Positions 1 to 12,800 of a stretch of 64,000 bases of DNA are shown here, piece by piece; positions within the stretch are counted from its first letter, which is position 1; every line of letters starts with the position of its first letter. This DNA comes from Phoronis australis (Eukaryota > Phoronida > Phoronidae), in the NCBI GenBank assembly GCA_002633005.1, contig NMRA01000677.1, forward strand, positions 124,001 to 188,000, in the 5' to 3' direction. The position numbers and the translations under genes were made by a program. Under the pieces are notes generated by a model, which did no database searches, had not been told where the DNA came from, and saw only the letters and a program-made list of their open reading frames with translations.

Positions 1-368
1 CACATTGCATCCTAAGTTGGAAAGATTTCACTGTATCAGGCAGGGCTTGGAATAGGAATGTTCAATGATAAAAAAGAGGAAAATTTTCCAGGTGATGTAT
101 CATTCCAAAAATAAGGAAGGCTTGCGTGATAGAAATATTTTTTATGTTGTAAAGTTCAATTGAAATAAACATTTTTGCAACAAATAAAGTCAAAATATTT
201 ATAAGAAAGAAAAAAGAGGAAACTGGAAATCAAATAAGATGAACTTGAAACCAAAAAGGAGGAAATCCTCTTCAAAGAGGAAAATTCCAAGCCCTGATCG
301 AGACCAGAGCTGTTTTACATGAGGAAACCTGTTCAGACAGTCTTCTAGGTTAATAAAAGAAACATTAC
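1..368 (-). other. intron 2 (partial) of the ARHGAP11A-like gene
   Basis: AT-rich sequence starting with the GTAATG donor of exon 2. No FLVD-type third exon is visible, so the intron runs past the left edge. Confidence 0.55.
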
Positions 369-457
369 CTCGGTACCTGCCCGCACTCATCAGTTTCAAC
401 GCAGGGTAGTGTATGAAGAGGACTCCCAAAAACACCGGCAGTGTTCCCTTTGGTATC
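369..457 (-). CDS. ARHGAP11A-like gene, coding exon 2
   Basis: 29 codons plus two bases. The acceptor TTTTTACAG lies at 458 and above, and the donor AG|GTAATG at 368 and below. It encodes DTKGNTAGVFGSPLHTLP followed by CVETDECGQVPR, the linker that runs into a RhoGAP domain. A longer open frame over the same bases (199-471) reads a different frame with no family resemblance and is a shadow. Confidence 0.62.
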
Positions 458-3400
458 CTGTAAAAACACATTCAACAAATTTTTATTTCAGAACGTGCTA
501 CATTTCTAGGGTTTACAGTATTTGGATTCGAGACTGGAAGAGACGTATTATAATTTCTCTTATTGGTATCTAATTTTGTATAAAACACTTGACAAAAGAT
601 GTCATGGCTACAAAGTCATTATAGGTGGTGTTGGAGAAAAGAAAACATGGGCAGCCAACAGTAATCTCCAGCACTTTTTTGCGTTTTTTCGCAGTTCTCG
701 CACCCTCCTCCCTAAAAGGAAAAACGATTATTTTTGATGTTATATTTTGCAGATCCCTGGTTCTCTTGAAGAGACATTTTTCCGATGGTAATTTCTGTTT
801 CTTGGCGAGTCTGAGCTAAAAATGTAATAACAGAAGGTGATGTAAAATGTCCACCATCTTGGTTCTGTATTCACTTCTATTGAACAAACGCAAACGATCG
901 GCATGCACCATGTTCAGTGCTTGATTTGTAAACCTGCACGTCGCTGATGCGATCTCAGATTTTGTTTGGCGACAAGGAAATAGAGTCAGACTTTTTGGAA
1001 AAAACGCAAAAGCCCGTCCATGACTCATTCACAGACTACAGGTCCCGATTGCCTGCATTTCCCTTTGGCATGAGATGAACCTGCATGGCATAATGGGCCT
1101 GTTACGCTTCTAAAGAAAAAAACAAAACAAAAAAGCCCCAAACAATCTCGGGTGTTCTGGCAGACGTCTCATTTCCTCAGTTTGCCCGTCAGATATATGA
1201 ATTATTCATTTATTCAGTTTTAATGTCAGTCCATTATGTGTGGAATGATTGAACGTATCAGTGCCAGATACAAGAGTACAGTAGTATAATTGCCTTGAAA
1301 ACTACATATGCACAGTTCAATAAATACTAGTATAGATAATCAGGGACCTTTATTTGTACTAATACGAAATGTAATATCAAAAATGATTGACTTTCTCTTT
1401 GGTACTAGCATAAAACCACAATAAAAGGATGAAATGTGGACAGACTGTTAAAAATAGAGAAAGTTGGAGAGCAAAGACATGCTCGATGGATACTTTCTTG
1501 TGCGCGGGAAGGTTTTATCTACGGTAACATCATACGATATAGCTTAAGTCAGCACATCCCTTATCTAGAGAAAATGAGTTTAGACTCTACTGACAGGTTG
1601 ATAAGAGCATTAGGATTTGAATCATCATGAAGACTTTTCGTAACTGTTACTTTGTAGTTTTTAAAGTCACAATTTTTCCCATGTTGCTGGCCAGAGATTT
1701 GTAATCTCCAGTTTACTGTAAATGAAGTGTAATCTTAGTGAAGTGACCGCAATCAGGGGTCGATTTGGGGCCCTGTTGGTTGCCAATGTCACCTTAAATT
1801 TTGTTTGGTGACTTGGTAAAAATCCCAGTAAATAGTTCGTCACAATGTCATCATGCCACATCCAAGAATGCACTCAAAATTACCGCAAGAAGCAAACAAA
1901 CGAAAGTCAGAAACGTTTGTCAAAAAATAGAGTCCAACTGCATTCCTCTGCCTCAATAGGAGTGCATTATATTAGGCCAGAGAGGGAGGCATTGATCGTC
2001 AATGAGCATGCGAGGTACTCCGGCTAACTTTATATTTGAACAAAATAACTGATGCACTTCAATTTGGCGCGAGTTGGTGAACTAAACTGATGTCTGAAGC
2101 TACCATAAATTCCCAAATAACTGCCAGTAATTTTTAGGTCATTTTAACAGTTAACAGAAGTGAAATTGAGGACAATGAGTGCAGGGTGGTGCGTAATAGT
2201 TTCTCAAAACACTTCCTACATGTGATTAATCCATATGACCTGCAAACGTGAGCACTCATTGTCATCAATTTTGGTTCTGATCTGCGTTCAAAAATCCACA
2301 AACCACTGAGTAATTTGGGAACTTGTGGTAGCTTGAGTTTGGCTCGCCATCTGTGCCATAATGAAGTGAGCCAAATCAGTTTGGCACAGACATTTTGGGT
2401 AGAAAATTATCAGTGTTTCTAACTGACCCCAATAGAGAAACTTCATACGCCAGAAGCTTTTCGGCGAATTATGCCTCTCATTGATTAAAACATCAAAGTA
2501 ACATTGTTATAAGCACCTTTAGCACATTGAGGGACACCTTAGGAGGCTGTCGACATCTTTAAGTCCTTCCAACTTGAACAAATACACCCGTAATCAAACA
2601 TTTTCTTCGAGCAGTCCTTTGTTCCATTGCCCATGCAAATGGGCAACTGGTTACTTTTACACTGCATGCGCTATTTTTACTGCACCAGCAGTGTTAAAAA
2701 TGGCCAGTTGCCAGTTTAGGCAACTGAACAAAGGACTGCTTGAAGAAAAAAATTGAGGCACTAGTCAGATTAAAGACATCGACCACCTCCTAAGCCTAAG
2801 GTAAGGTGTCCTACGTGCAAAACTAAAAGGAACTTATATAACAATGTGACTTTGTTGATCAGTGTGAGGCATAATTTGCCAAAAAGGTTCCAGCATATGA
2901 AGGTTCCATAGGAGCTTTACTGTCTTTACTGGGGCCAGCTAGACGGTGGTGGTCGCTGTCTACAGTACAGTACAGTTTGACCCGCAAAGTTTGGGTTGCA
3001 ACAAAAACCTCTCATGCTCATGGACATTGACATTGATCTTGTTTGGTGACCGGATTTGGACTAGGGCTACCACCGGTTTAGAATACAAGAGGATGAAGAT
3101 AGCACAGAAACCGACGGGGAGTGTAGCCTCTCGCCAGTCATCTGAGGGGCTAGGTTTTACCTGCGACTCGATAGAACAGGCATGTAGCCAAGCCCGACCT
3201 CGGGAATCGAACCAGCAACCCCGATTTAACCGGCGAGCGTGCTAACCATTCAGCTAATAGGCAATTGCCCGTTAGTTACTGGCTAACAAAGGCTCATATA
3301 TGATTCACCGGAAGCACATTTCACAACAGGCATTTAATTTTATAAGAACTCACCTGGGAATTTTTTCTGGATTTCTTCGGATTCGGAACTTTGATCCCGA

Positions 3401-3470
3401 TCTCTTTTAAATCTTGCGTCACCAGACTCCTCACTTCGTCTTTATTCTCCACACCAGTAAAGAATGCCAT
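369..3470 (-). CDS. 5' part of an ARHGAP11A-like Rho GTPase-activating protein gene (first two coding exons; continues off the left edge)
   Basis: Two minus-strand exons join in phase 0. Exon 1 (3470 down to 3354) starts MAFFTGVENK and ends with a GTGAGT donor. Exon 2 (457 down to 369) follows a TTTTTACAG acceptor and ends in phase 2 at GTAATG. The joined N terminus has a stretch LKEIGIKV, then VFGSPLHTLP and CGQVPR. From recall, ARHGAP11A begins with a similar helix ending in GIKV, then an FGVPF..LP motif and a G.IPSFLVD segment that opens the RhoGAP domain. RhoGAP proteins speed GTP hydrolysis by Rho-family GTPases; ARHGAP11A acts on RhoA and is cell-cycle regulated in mammals. The catalytic arginine-finger region is not in the window, so the family call rests on about 68 residues. 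The next exon should begin with FLVD and lie left of base 1. The start has a good context, with G at -3 and G at +4. Confidence 0.62.
2419..2942. mobile_element. fold-back (long inverted repeat) element, about 0.52 kb
   Basis: The two halves are imperfect reverse complements along nearly their whole length. CTAACTGACCCCAATA at 2419-2434 pairs with TACTGGGGCCAGCTAG at 2927-2942. GAATTATGCCTC near 2467 pairs with GAGGCATAATTTG near 2867. ACATTGTTATA near 2501 pairs with TATAACAATGT near 2836. GGGACACCTTAGGAGG near 2531 pairs with the CCTCCTAAG..GGTGTCC stretch near 2785-2810. GAGCAGTCCTTTGTTC near 2608 pairs with GAACAAAGGACTGC near 2727. The loop is at about 2650-2700. No transposase is coded, so this is a non-autonomous element or an old inverted duplication. 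Confidence 0.85.
3120..3262 (-). mobile_element. tRNA-derived SINE head
   Basis: On the minus strand an A-box-like TAGCTGAATGGTTAGCACG (complement of 3239-3257) is followed by a B box GGTTCGATTCCCG (complement of 3201-3213), with tRNA-like spacing. The sequence does not close into a full cloverleaf with an acceptor stem. A SINE or tRNA-like repeat is therefore more likely than a working tRNA gene. Its 3' body would lie at lower coordinates and abut the fold-back element. Confidence 0.55.
3354..3470 (-). CDS. ARHGAP11A-like gene, coding exon 1
   Basis: 39 codons from the ATG (complement of 3468-3470) to a CAG|GTGAGT donor at 3353, phase 0. The product is lysine-rich and ends in KKSRKNSQ. It shows no signal peptide or membrane segment. 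Confidence 0.68.
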
Positions 3471-3557
3471 CTCAATGAAAGGAACATAAAATCATGGGAA
3501 TTCTGGACACTTAAAACGATAATTTTCAGCGTGAGAAACTAGCAAAGGCAAAACAAA

Positions 3558-3598
3558 TTTGAAAGAACCGGAAAATAAAGATACTGCGTTGTGATTGG
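3558..3598 (-). promoter_or_regulatory. CCAAT box and CHR-like hexamer upstream of the ARHGAP11A-like gene
   Basis: CCAAT on the minus strand (complement of 3594-3598) lies about 125 bases before the ATG. A TTTGAA hexamer lies at 3558-3563, about 30 bases closer to the gene. CCAAT plus CHR pairs mark G2/M genes controlled by NF-Y and DREAM or B-MYB complexes in animals, and mammalian ARHGAP11A is a mitotic gene. Both motifs are short, so this is a suggestion only. Confidence 0.3.
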
Positions 3599-3599
3599 T

Positions 3600-6550
3600 C
3601 GAAATTATTTACGTTGACCTCAGGTTCCGGATTTTCGAAATATCAAAGATATGTGTGATAATCATAGCCTAGGTAATTTTGTTTAAACTTTCCACGCGAA
3701 TATTAAAGACTGTATTTTAAGAATATTGAGTAGAAATATTATCCTGTCATGAGTATGAACCTGTGTGAGTTTTTCAGGTCAACTACTACAGCGCCGTCTA
3801 TAAACAGCTGGTCGGAGAGTGGAAGCGGACGACATAACAAGTGGTCGTGCTTCACAATGCATGTGCATCAAATTGACTGAAACTGGCGACTAAAGAAGTA
3901 AATTTTAACTCAGAGGGGTCCCTCCTGCATTCAAGTAAGTAAACTGAGTAGTGACTGATATTACATGAAATAGAAGCCTAGACTGAAGGCACAAGTAGAG
4001 TATAATTGCCAACGTTTTGAGAACCAGCAAACCACTTAACCAGGCCAACCAGGGCCTCGTTATTTACGTTATTCACTGGATCAAACACCTAAAATTGAAT
4101 TTGTAACCTAGATCGCTATGCCGAGTGCAGATAATCATCTGTGGTGTGATTGAAAATGTAGCAACTTCTAAAGTGTTGCGCTAATTTACAGTAATTCAAT
4201 AGTTACAGGCTGTACTGTCGCATGATCATACTTTTGCACTCCTTTCCGGCTTTCGACTTCGAGTGGTTTTTGACTGGTAGGCCTACTTCAGTTCAGTATT
4301 TGGATCGCCCATCCGCTACTCAACCAGCCCAACCCCCCCACCCCCTTGATTTTGGGGTCGAATATTGGCCCCATTCCCCTCTGAAAACTAGTGAAATATC
4401 ATGCGAAATTCACCCTCATGATGATAAAACATTTCCCACTTGTAACTTACGAGGTGACAATTTGAAAGAGCACAAAATGTTAATTTTGGTTATTAGAGGC
4501 AGAGTCTATGAGGGCTTGAAACATGGTTGAGGAGCTAGTGATGGTGATCGGGAGACAGAATGTTCCCCTCACCCCAAAATATTCCCCTCTCAGAAGGCAC
4601 AGGCATCTTTTTCCCTTCGTTGGATGTCAAGAGTGATACACTGCTTTTCAGGTTCTTGCAGACTTGCTAAACCTATGGATTTAGGCAGGATTCTTCTGGA
4701 TTATTGTTGGCAATATGCCAACTTCAGTCATGGAACTTAAACCTGTGAAATCCTGCCAATGACTAGATAATATAAAACACCCGCTTTCGTTTTTGTAACC
4801 AGCTTTTCTGGGGAATCTCCAATTCAAATTTTTATATAAGGTTCTTTTACTTTACAGTGGTTTGACAGATAAACACTTTGAGTATCACAATATTTGTGAC
4901 TCGTCAAACCTGCAGTAAATTATATATTCGTAACGTGCTGCTAACAGGGATTTATCCAGAATTTCAAAAACAGAACGTCCAAAAAGGGTTTCCCAGTTTC
5001 TCATGACATACTTGAGGAATAACCCTTTTATGACCCCAAGTCAAATTTCTGTTATAGTGTGGTGGAGACATGGTTTTACAATTTAAATATTTTTGTATCT
5101 TACATAATTTCTAAACCAAATTTTTTTGTTGTTCTCAGGCTAATGAGCTCCTAGAGCTGTTGCTGATAAGTTAAAAGAGACACACCATGCTTACCTGTTA
5201 ACACTTCACTTGACCGTCCAAATGCTGAACAGAGCATCCAAGTTTAAGGGGATCTAAATATGAGTCAAGGTGTCCATTTTGATGCCCTGGACACCATCTA
5301 GGTTGAAGGCCTTGCTGCAAGTTGTCCCCTGGGCTGTAGTTTGAGTCTTGTATGACACCTGACCAAAAACCATGGTTCAGCAAATGTAACTTCACGCCTG
5401 ATAGGAGGTGATGCTGTTTTTGTTATCTATATACCTTTTATATGCAAGCAGAGGCAAAGACAGTGTGTTATTTCACTGTTAGTGTATTACTTAATATGTC
5501 ATGTAACCAGTAAAAAGCTTTTATTCAGATTTTATTTGCTTTGGAGTTAAGAAAGCAGAATTTGGTGTGTAGCTGTATTTTGATGGTGAAGCAGTCTCAG
5601 TAGAACTGCTGTTAGTTAAATATTGCTTAGCAAAAGCAAACGTATGACACACAATGCTTTGGTGTCTTGAAAGCAAGAAAGCATTCTTTTTACCCAATTA
5701 CAAATTCTGCTGGGCAAGACAGGCCGAGTTAACATGAAAAAATGGATGTTTTGAGGCATTGAATATTTTTTGTAAAGTATTTGAATATCCGCACAGCACA
5801 AATGATTTCTCAAAGAATTTGTAAGTAGTGTTGTGAAATTCTACTATACTAGCTGCAGTAGTTGCTAATGGCAACTCTCTCCATTTGCTAGTTTACCTCT
5901 GTATGAGACAACTACGCTAAAATTTGGGGTTTGTTACCCCAGTGCCTAATCCAGGCTGTGACTACCCGTCCTAATCAATTCACAAATTAATGTTCGTGGC
6001 TAAGCCGCGATGCTAAAGAAATCCTGTTCGCTAATTTCTCTTATAATGCATTGATTTTTAAAATTCAAGACAGCTACTATTTTCAATTTTAAAAACAGTC
6101 ATGGTGGTCGTTTGCCTTACTTATTGTTTGTTTTTTTACTTTGAAACTCGTCCACTAAAAAATGTGTTGGTTTCGACCACAATTATCTCATCCAGCATGT
6201 TCAGCCAAGCTCATGAATAGCAACTAGCTCACTTCAATTTGTGAGGATGCCATCAAGCCTTTGATATGCCGAGGCCGGTTGATGTTTTGTTGAGGTCCTT
6301 TTTACTTCAAAATTCACTGCTGTCTCTTAAGCAACATTCTTTGTGTTTATATAATGTCAAGTTATATTGTGACATTCAAAATTAAGTTCCATTAGCCTAG
6401 AAATATCAAACAGGTGTCTGCAAAAATTAATCACTTTCTGTTCTGTTCTGTTTTGCAAAACTGGGGTATCAGTAAGAACAAAAGTGGTGCAGATGAGTGC
6501 TTGATGGCTTTGTAGCGTTGTTTGCAAATACCCTGAAATTGAAATCTCAT
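3600..6550. other. intergenic sequence, nothing recognised
   Basis: No splice-bounded coding segment or recognised repeat was found. A short open frame at 4222-4530 is proline-rich in part (around 4320-4345) but matches no family. Confidence 0.5.
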
Positions 6551-6552
6551 TG

Positions 6553-6703
6553 CATGGGCGGCGCAGCACTGAAAAAAGTGGAGAGGCTAAAGGCCCCTTA
6601 GCCCCCCACGTGGTGCACTGCCTATAGACCATGTGCGGCGTAGCACTGAAAAAAGTGGAGGGCTATAGCCCCCCCCCAGCCCCCTATGGTGCGCCACCCA
6701 TGC
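6553..6703. repeat. two-copy tandem repeat, period 77 bp
   Basis: Copies begin at 6553 and 6630. Each starts CATGNGCGGCG, then GCACTGAAAAAAGTGGAG, then a C-rich stretch with GCCCC and a GGTGC..C end. The second copy has an expanded C run near 6669-6677. Confidence 0.8.
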
Positions 6704-8200
6704 ATTGTTCAGTTTCTTTGTCCGAAGATAGCAGTGTAGTATTCTGCATTGTTATTAGTTTTAAAAGACTCGAGCATTTGGGTTAGTTAGGGATCTAATC
6801 CTAATTTTGGCTTTCACACACTTTGGAAATAAGTCAAGTGTCTCTGTGTTTGTGATGCTTTACCAGTTCCTGGGAAACTGTTTATTTTAGTTTATGCCCA
6901 GATCAAATGAATCTTATCTAGACATACACAATTGTCAATTGTTTAAAATGATTGCCACCCACAAGGGGCTGTGTTGAGTTACACTTGTCATGTCCGCACT
7001 TCCAGTTACCCAAGAACAACTTTCCCCAGAGCACATCCCCCTGCCAACCGAATGTCCGCATTACACATTCTACCCCTTGCGAGACATATGGTGTAGACAG
7101 GATTACGGTAAAAATCCTCCAATTTGGGATCTGAAAAATGTTATTTGGCTCAAGGTTGGAGCTTGTCCCAAATTCTAGAAATAGGCAAATTTAAGAGTCA
7201 CCGAAAAGAGGGCAAAATTACCAATCTCCAAAATTTTGAAATCAAATTGGTTGCATACAAGCAGCATCTTTCAGTTTTGTACTTAGGAAGCAATATTGGA
7301 AGGCCATAATAATGGCAGATGCGCCATCATTAAGCATGGAATACTGGGAAACGGAGTGCTACTGCAGGTGCTGGTGTTTTTGCAGTTTCAGGCTATTGAC
7401 TGCTAGAAAAAAGCACAAAAACAAACACATGGTAACCCCTTACTAAACCATGTGGCAAGAGTTATGTTTTCAAGAATAGTTATGGAAGACTTGACTCACT
7501 CTCCCAGCCTTCGCGGCTTGTGTCATTACTGTCAAACATCGAAGAAATGCCTGTGATTGGTTACTATTCACGACTTCTGACTCATGAACCAATCAGATGT
7601 CTGTGTTGGTTCACATGAGTGACCTGGCGATATCAAATGATAAAGCCATGTTTTGATGTGCTTAACAGGTGTGACATTGCTTGCAATTAATGGATTCTGT
7701 TGCGTAATATTTACAAGGTTGAAGGGACACAGCCAAGCTATGTCATCTGAACTTGCACAGTGTTACAAGTTGGAACTTCAGTTGACTGGTCAAATTTTAT
7801 AACAAAAATGTAAAATTAAATGAAAATCTTAGCATGGTTTCTCAACTATAATTTGTAAACCACCTTTGAACAATAGCAGATTTACCTTGTCCTTACAGGG
7901 ACCTGCATGTTTTGCAAGCTCAGTGGTTCAATGACCTGATTGAAACCCTCACTATCTTATTAATGTTCATGTATTGTTCATACATGAATTGTCCTGTATT
8001 GATAATCATTGCAATCAAACACTAACACCACTTCAACCCTAGGTTTACCCGCATATTTTGTATGCCCCATATGGTTTCATGCTAAAATTGGATGCGGTCT
8101 CTTTTTTTTTCTGCCATTCATTTATCGCAGGTGAGTTCAATCTACTGTGTATTTTTCCATTCTTGTCCTTTATATGTTCTCTCATTTCTCAAAATCGATT

Positions 8201-8260
8201 TTATGACTTCGCTGATGTTACAATCTTTTGACTTCGCTGATGTTATAACCTTTTGACTCG
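8201..8260. repeat. short tandem repeat, 25-bp unit, about 2.4 copies
   Basis: Two units containing GACTTCGCTGATGTTA start at 8201 and 8226. A partial third, TTTTGACTCG, starts at 8251. Confidence 0.75.
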
Positions 8261-10149
8261 CGCCGTTATGTAAGTCAAGTTAGTGTTTTACTAATTATAA
8301 AACCTGATTTTTTTCTTAAATGTTAAGTCCCTTATTAGTTGCAAATCATTGTTTTGGCTATCAACTCTCAGTAAGCTGCTTATGTACTTAAGTTAGTCCG
8401 GCCTAGTTTGTTGCAAGAACTGCCTCGGTGGAAAGATGACAGGAGACAACTAACTCAGCAGTTGGTAGAATAAAAACAGGAAAGTTTTGAGACATCCAGT
8501 TGAGAAAACAGATAAAGTTTGAGTCTAATACTGAAATAAAAACTTACAAAAATTAGCGAAGTTGCATCCACATCTCACGGACTTCAGCTTGGCTTGGGAC
8601 GTTATCGTTATTCTGGCCAATTGGTGGCAATTTGACCAGACGGCTTTGACGTCAGAACACCATCCCGCACGTGTGACAAATTAAGTCTTAAACCGCCTCT
8701 TTTACTTAAAAAAGGGACTCTCAGTGCGCTCATGGAGTGCTTCCTTTACACCCTTCTGAACCAGTCTGCCTCACAGTCTAGGATAGTGACATCATCAGTA
8801 TTAGCAACGTCGCTAATTTTTGTAAGATTTTATTCCAGTATTGGACTCTAACTTTATCAGTAGGTGGAATACGTTACTACATATTGACATCAACACATTC
8901 AGTTACACAACTCTGTTAGAAAACGTCGAGCAAGTGGGGGAAACCAAGCCTTCTATCTCCAACGTAAGAGACGTAAAACAAGCAGTAGCACCATCTATTG
9001 GCAATGGCTATATAATGTATTAATTAGCAAGATAACCACCTGAATAAACTGCTGTCTTTCCCATTGGACTAGATAAAAATTCTGTTGCAATTATGAAATT
9101 GGTAAGCTGTGCTGTGTTAAAAAGGTTGTCTTGTCCGAGTGACTTGTCTTGGCAAATCAAGATCCCATTCATCACCCATATCTGACCTAAGTTGTCAACA
9201 AAATCTAAGAACTTCATAACCAGTAAGTGACGAATATAAGACTATGCTCAAAATTTCATCATTTGTTTGTTGATGAGAGCTGTGCAATATAAATTATGCG
9301 GATACTGAAGTAAACTTTTTTCCTGTTTATTTTTATTGAAAATCTTTCGTAAAATAGAATTCCATTGTTCCGCCATGTTGTAGTGTTCTAAGTAAAGGAT
9401 ACTTTACAGAATGCATAGGTTTGATCTCACTTACTTACGATACATAGAAACATGTTTTTCGTTGTCTGTGGCGAGTAGGTATCTTGACAAGCACACAGTA
9501 AGGTATCGATAAGTCCAATATAAATGATGATGCATTTGAAAACAACAGACGTCTTTATATGGGGAATATATCAGGCATAAATAGCACAGTTGGTTTTGGT
9601 CTCTGTTTGTTTTTTAGTTTTGAGTCGGTGGTGCTGCATTTTTAGTCGCTCACTTTGTCAAAAAAATACACCCGGGGACGAGCAAAAATGATGCAGGATT
9701 TTTTGTCATCGCTTGGCAAACCGTGGTTTTAAACCTTGTTTAAAATTTGAAAAAACATGTCAGAGGGTCTGTTTCATGAAAGTGAGTAAAACAGAAATGT
9801 GGTCTTGCGCATGCTTCCACTTCTCAGATGCTGAAAACGGTTTATCCAAGTAATTATTAATGCATGACTCCTTGGAAATAATTGATAGGAATTATCTCAG
9901 TATCACGAACTCGTGTGTGTATTCTCTGGGACTTTGGACTTCAGCACAAGTGAAATTCTGCTTATTTTTTTAGAAACACTGCATCATGAGACCAAATTTC
10001 TGACTTGAAAAATCTTAATTCAGTCTTCATGAAGCGGACTGCTGGCTAGTCAGTTAGCAAGACAAAAAAAGGGGGAAGGTACAAGTTATCCACGGGCGAT
10101 TTTATTGACCTCTTTGAACTATTAATTTCAAGGTAGGTCAAACCTTTTG

Positions 10150-10600
10150 TGTGTTAAGTTGTTAAGGGTATTTAAGACCTTGTAAGATCAAATATCTACA
10201 AAACTGTAGATTTTAATTCAGAAAGTGGAAAGCCTGTAATTTGATTTTGGCTCTTTACCAATCATTTATTAATTGGGTCACACGTCCATGTCGTTTTAGT
10301 ATTTTTTGCTGAAAACAAAGGTACTTGAAAGTAAAATAACGTCATCAGTAACATGATGAAATTTTATTTGATTGGAAGCGAGATCTCAAAATTGCTGTTA
10401 CAGTTTTTAAAACATCATTTCGTTTTCGTTACATGTAACTTCAAATTTTTTCACGAAGATTGTAAAGTCCTTTAGGCAAAAGTGGAACATTTTTAAAACA
10501 TGTCTTAACATTGTTTTGGAAAACTGCATAAAGCTTTTTACCTAAAAGTTTCATATGAATTCAGTAAGCCGTTTCGGAAATATGACGTTCCGAAGTTTTT
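10150..10600 (+). repeat. dispersed repeat family A, copy 1
   Basis: Shares an ordered series of segments with 18070-18540 and 47080-47440. These are a GACCTT start, an AATTGGGTCAC-type segment, a stretch ending CTGTTACAGTTTT, and a TTTTTCACGA..AT segment. Near 10560-10590 the GTTTCATAT...ATGACGTTCCGAAG stretch matches 47380-47425. All three copies run in the same direction. No protein is coded. Confidence 0.65.
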
Positions 10601-12639
10601 TCTAGAGTCCTACTTACTTTAACATCTCGCCAATTTAGGGCACAATATGGCATACTGGTGAATTTTCATTCTCTCATTTCTTCATCATTTTTTCATGAAT
10701 GATCTATAGTACCAGCATTATACTGTTAGCAAACAACATTATTTTGATAAGTGTTTTAGCATTTGTAGTACGTAATATCAGTAAGTCTTTTGAAAATTGC
10801 AATTTTAGCTATGATTTTTGTCCCAAATTAAAGAATTTTTATCAAGGTTTGTGGTTGGTAAAGAATGGTTTTCCACTATGTGGAATTTCTTGTGTGAAAG
10901 TCCATTTAGTAAAACAGGTCCCCTGCATTACAGGTGAATATCCCCTGGGGATCATTTATTGTCAACTTAATGAATACCTGTGCATAATATACTTGAATAG
11001 TTGCACTGTTTGAATTATTTAGGTATATGTCAGTCTTTGAAGCAATCCTCATGGGTGCAGTGGTTTTACCTGGACAGTCTCAGCTGTGTACATTAACCTT
11101 CATAGAAGCCCATTCCTTCATTACAAGGCCAGGATGCAGTGCCTGTCCAAACAGCTTTTATATGGACAGCAGCTGTATTCAGGTCACTTGCCTTTGAAAT
11201 TTAAAATTATCACAATACAACTACTGGGAAGATTTTCTTCTGACTTTTGGTTTCTGTTCAAGATGAAAGGGACTGCTTTCCTCGGGCTGTTATTTTAGGT
11301 GTGTTGAGTTGGAAAATAGAATTAAATTGCTATCTCAGCATTTCACACAATATCACTTATGTTTACTTAGTTTAGGCGTATCCCAAAGAAACAGTTAGAT
11401 ACAGCATTTAAACTGATGGCAAGTATTCTATTTCCACTTCGTAGGTATACTACTGTGCCTACATGCCAGTTTGTCTAAAATTCATCCCTTACAAAAGCAG
11501 CTAATGCCCTGTCTATTTGAACCTTGTGAACTTTTCTGTGAACTTAATTAGTGACTAGAAATAATTTAGAGTAGGGTAGTCAAGAAAGTCAAAAGTTTGT
11601 TTATAAAAAGTTATAAATGACCTGAGTTCGTTGCTGTTCTCCTGATCTAAATGCAAGCTATCACGCATGTAGCCAGAGAGGAAACTTTTGAAACTCTTGT
11701 AATATAACTACAACTTCTGTCATAGAACTCTTTATAGTGTTGCACTCAAAAGCGACTTCCTCTAAGTCGAGTATCAAAATTTTGTTGGACTGCACAGGTG
11801 TAGTTGACCAGACGGTGGGTGACTGACCAGTGACCACGTGGGACCAGATACTAGTGGCCTCTGGAGGATGAGGAGGCACTTTCAATTTTTTCAAAACACA
11901 TCAGATCTTATCACTGTAGACTGTAAAATGTCCTTTTTACAAAGTCAAACATGTTCCCCTACTTCAACCCCCTGTCACTTCCTGAAAGTCTGCCAGTGAA
12001 CATGCTTTCTTTCATCGATATTGTACCAGCAGTGCCTTGTCTTCTGTGACAAATGTGGACACCCCACTACAAAACATTGATGACGTGATGTCCCCCAAAG
12101 AATTTTTTTTTAAATTCTTAAATCCTCATCCACTTCACATGAATTTCACAGGGAATTGAAGAATTGTCCAACAAAAACTCAAATCTATTAACAGCTGGTT
12201 TCATTGGTTCACTACTTTATCAGCAAAACACTATTTGTTTTCCTACAGGGTATTACTGCCAATTTCATATTATCAACACATCTTCCCCCAAATGTAATTA
12301 GTGAATTGCAATTATCTTTTCATATTTGCGAAACAATTGCAGCATGGGATTTCTCAATAGATAATGTGAGATTACCACCAAGTTGCACTAAAACAGGAAA
12401 CATATTATTTCAGCAAAATAATGCCCATTGTATAATTGGCTGAAACTTTGAGGGAAATAGTAGAGTCAGGTGAACTATTTAGTCCGGAGGTAAAGGGAAA
12501 AATTGATGGCAGTGCCATCTGTTGAATGTTTCCCTGATAATCAAGCTCTTTCCACTGTTACATCAGTACATCAGTTGGTTGCTCCTCCTGTGTAAGTCTT
12601 AGAATGTTTAAGCACAGGTCGGCGGTCGGTATTTCTCCA

Positions 12640-12800
12640 CTTGTTACGTACACTCACCTCATTTCGCACCCTCAAAATTATTTACACAAATAATGTTTTG
12701 TCCCTCAATTAATTTGCATGAGACTACTCCGTGGGAGTTTCTCAACTCACATGTAATTTGCATACAGCCAGTTTTGCACTAGGGAAAATATCAATTGCAA
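12640..12800 (+). repeat. dispersed repeat family B, copy 1
   Basis: Core TTTGTCCCTCAATTAATTTG at about 12697, then a GGGAGTTTCTCAACTCAC-type segment and a CAGTTTTGCACT segment near 12770. The same order is seen at 22140-22310 and 47890-48060. Confidence 0.65.

Larger units (their letters stand above)
458..3353 (-). other. intron 1 of the ARHGAP11A-like gene
   Basis: A 2.9-kb intron between the two recognised exons. It contains a fold-back element at 2419-2942 and a tRNA-derived SINE head at about 3120-3262. Nothing recognisable is seen from 458 to 2400. Confidence 0.55.
6704..12639. other. intergenic sequence with dispersed repeats only
   Basis: Contains a small tandem repeat at 8201-8260 and a dispersed-family copy at 10150-10600. 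No coding exon was recognised. Open frames are all short, with no family motif. Confidence 0.5.

Noticed and set aside
3195-3262. Functional tRNA gene
   Set aside because: A- and B-box-like motifs exist, but no complete cloverleaf or acceptor stem can be drawn. The same holds for the heads at 22.8, 27.4, 27.9 and 42.6 kb.
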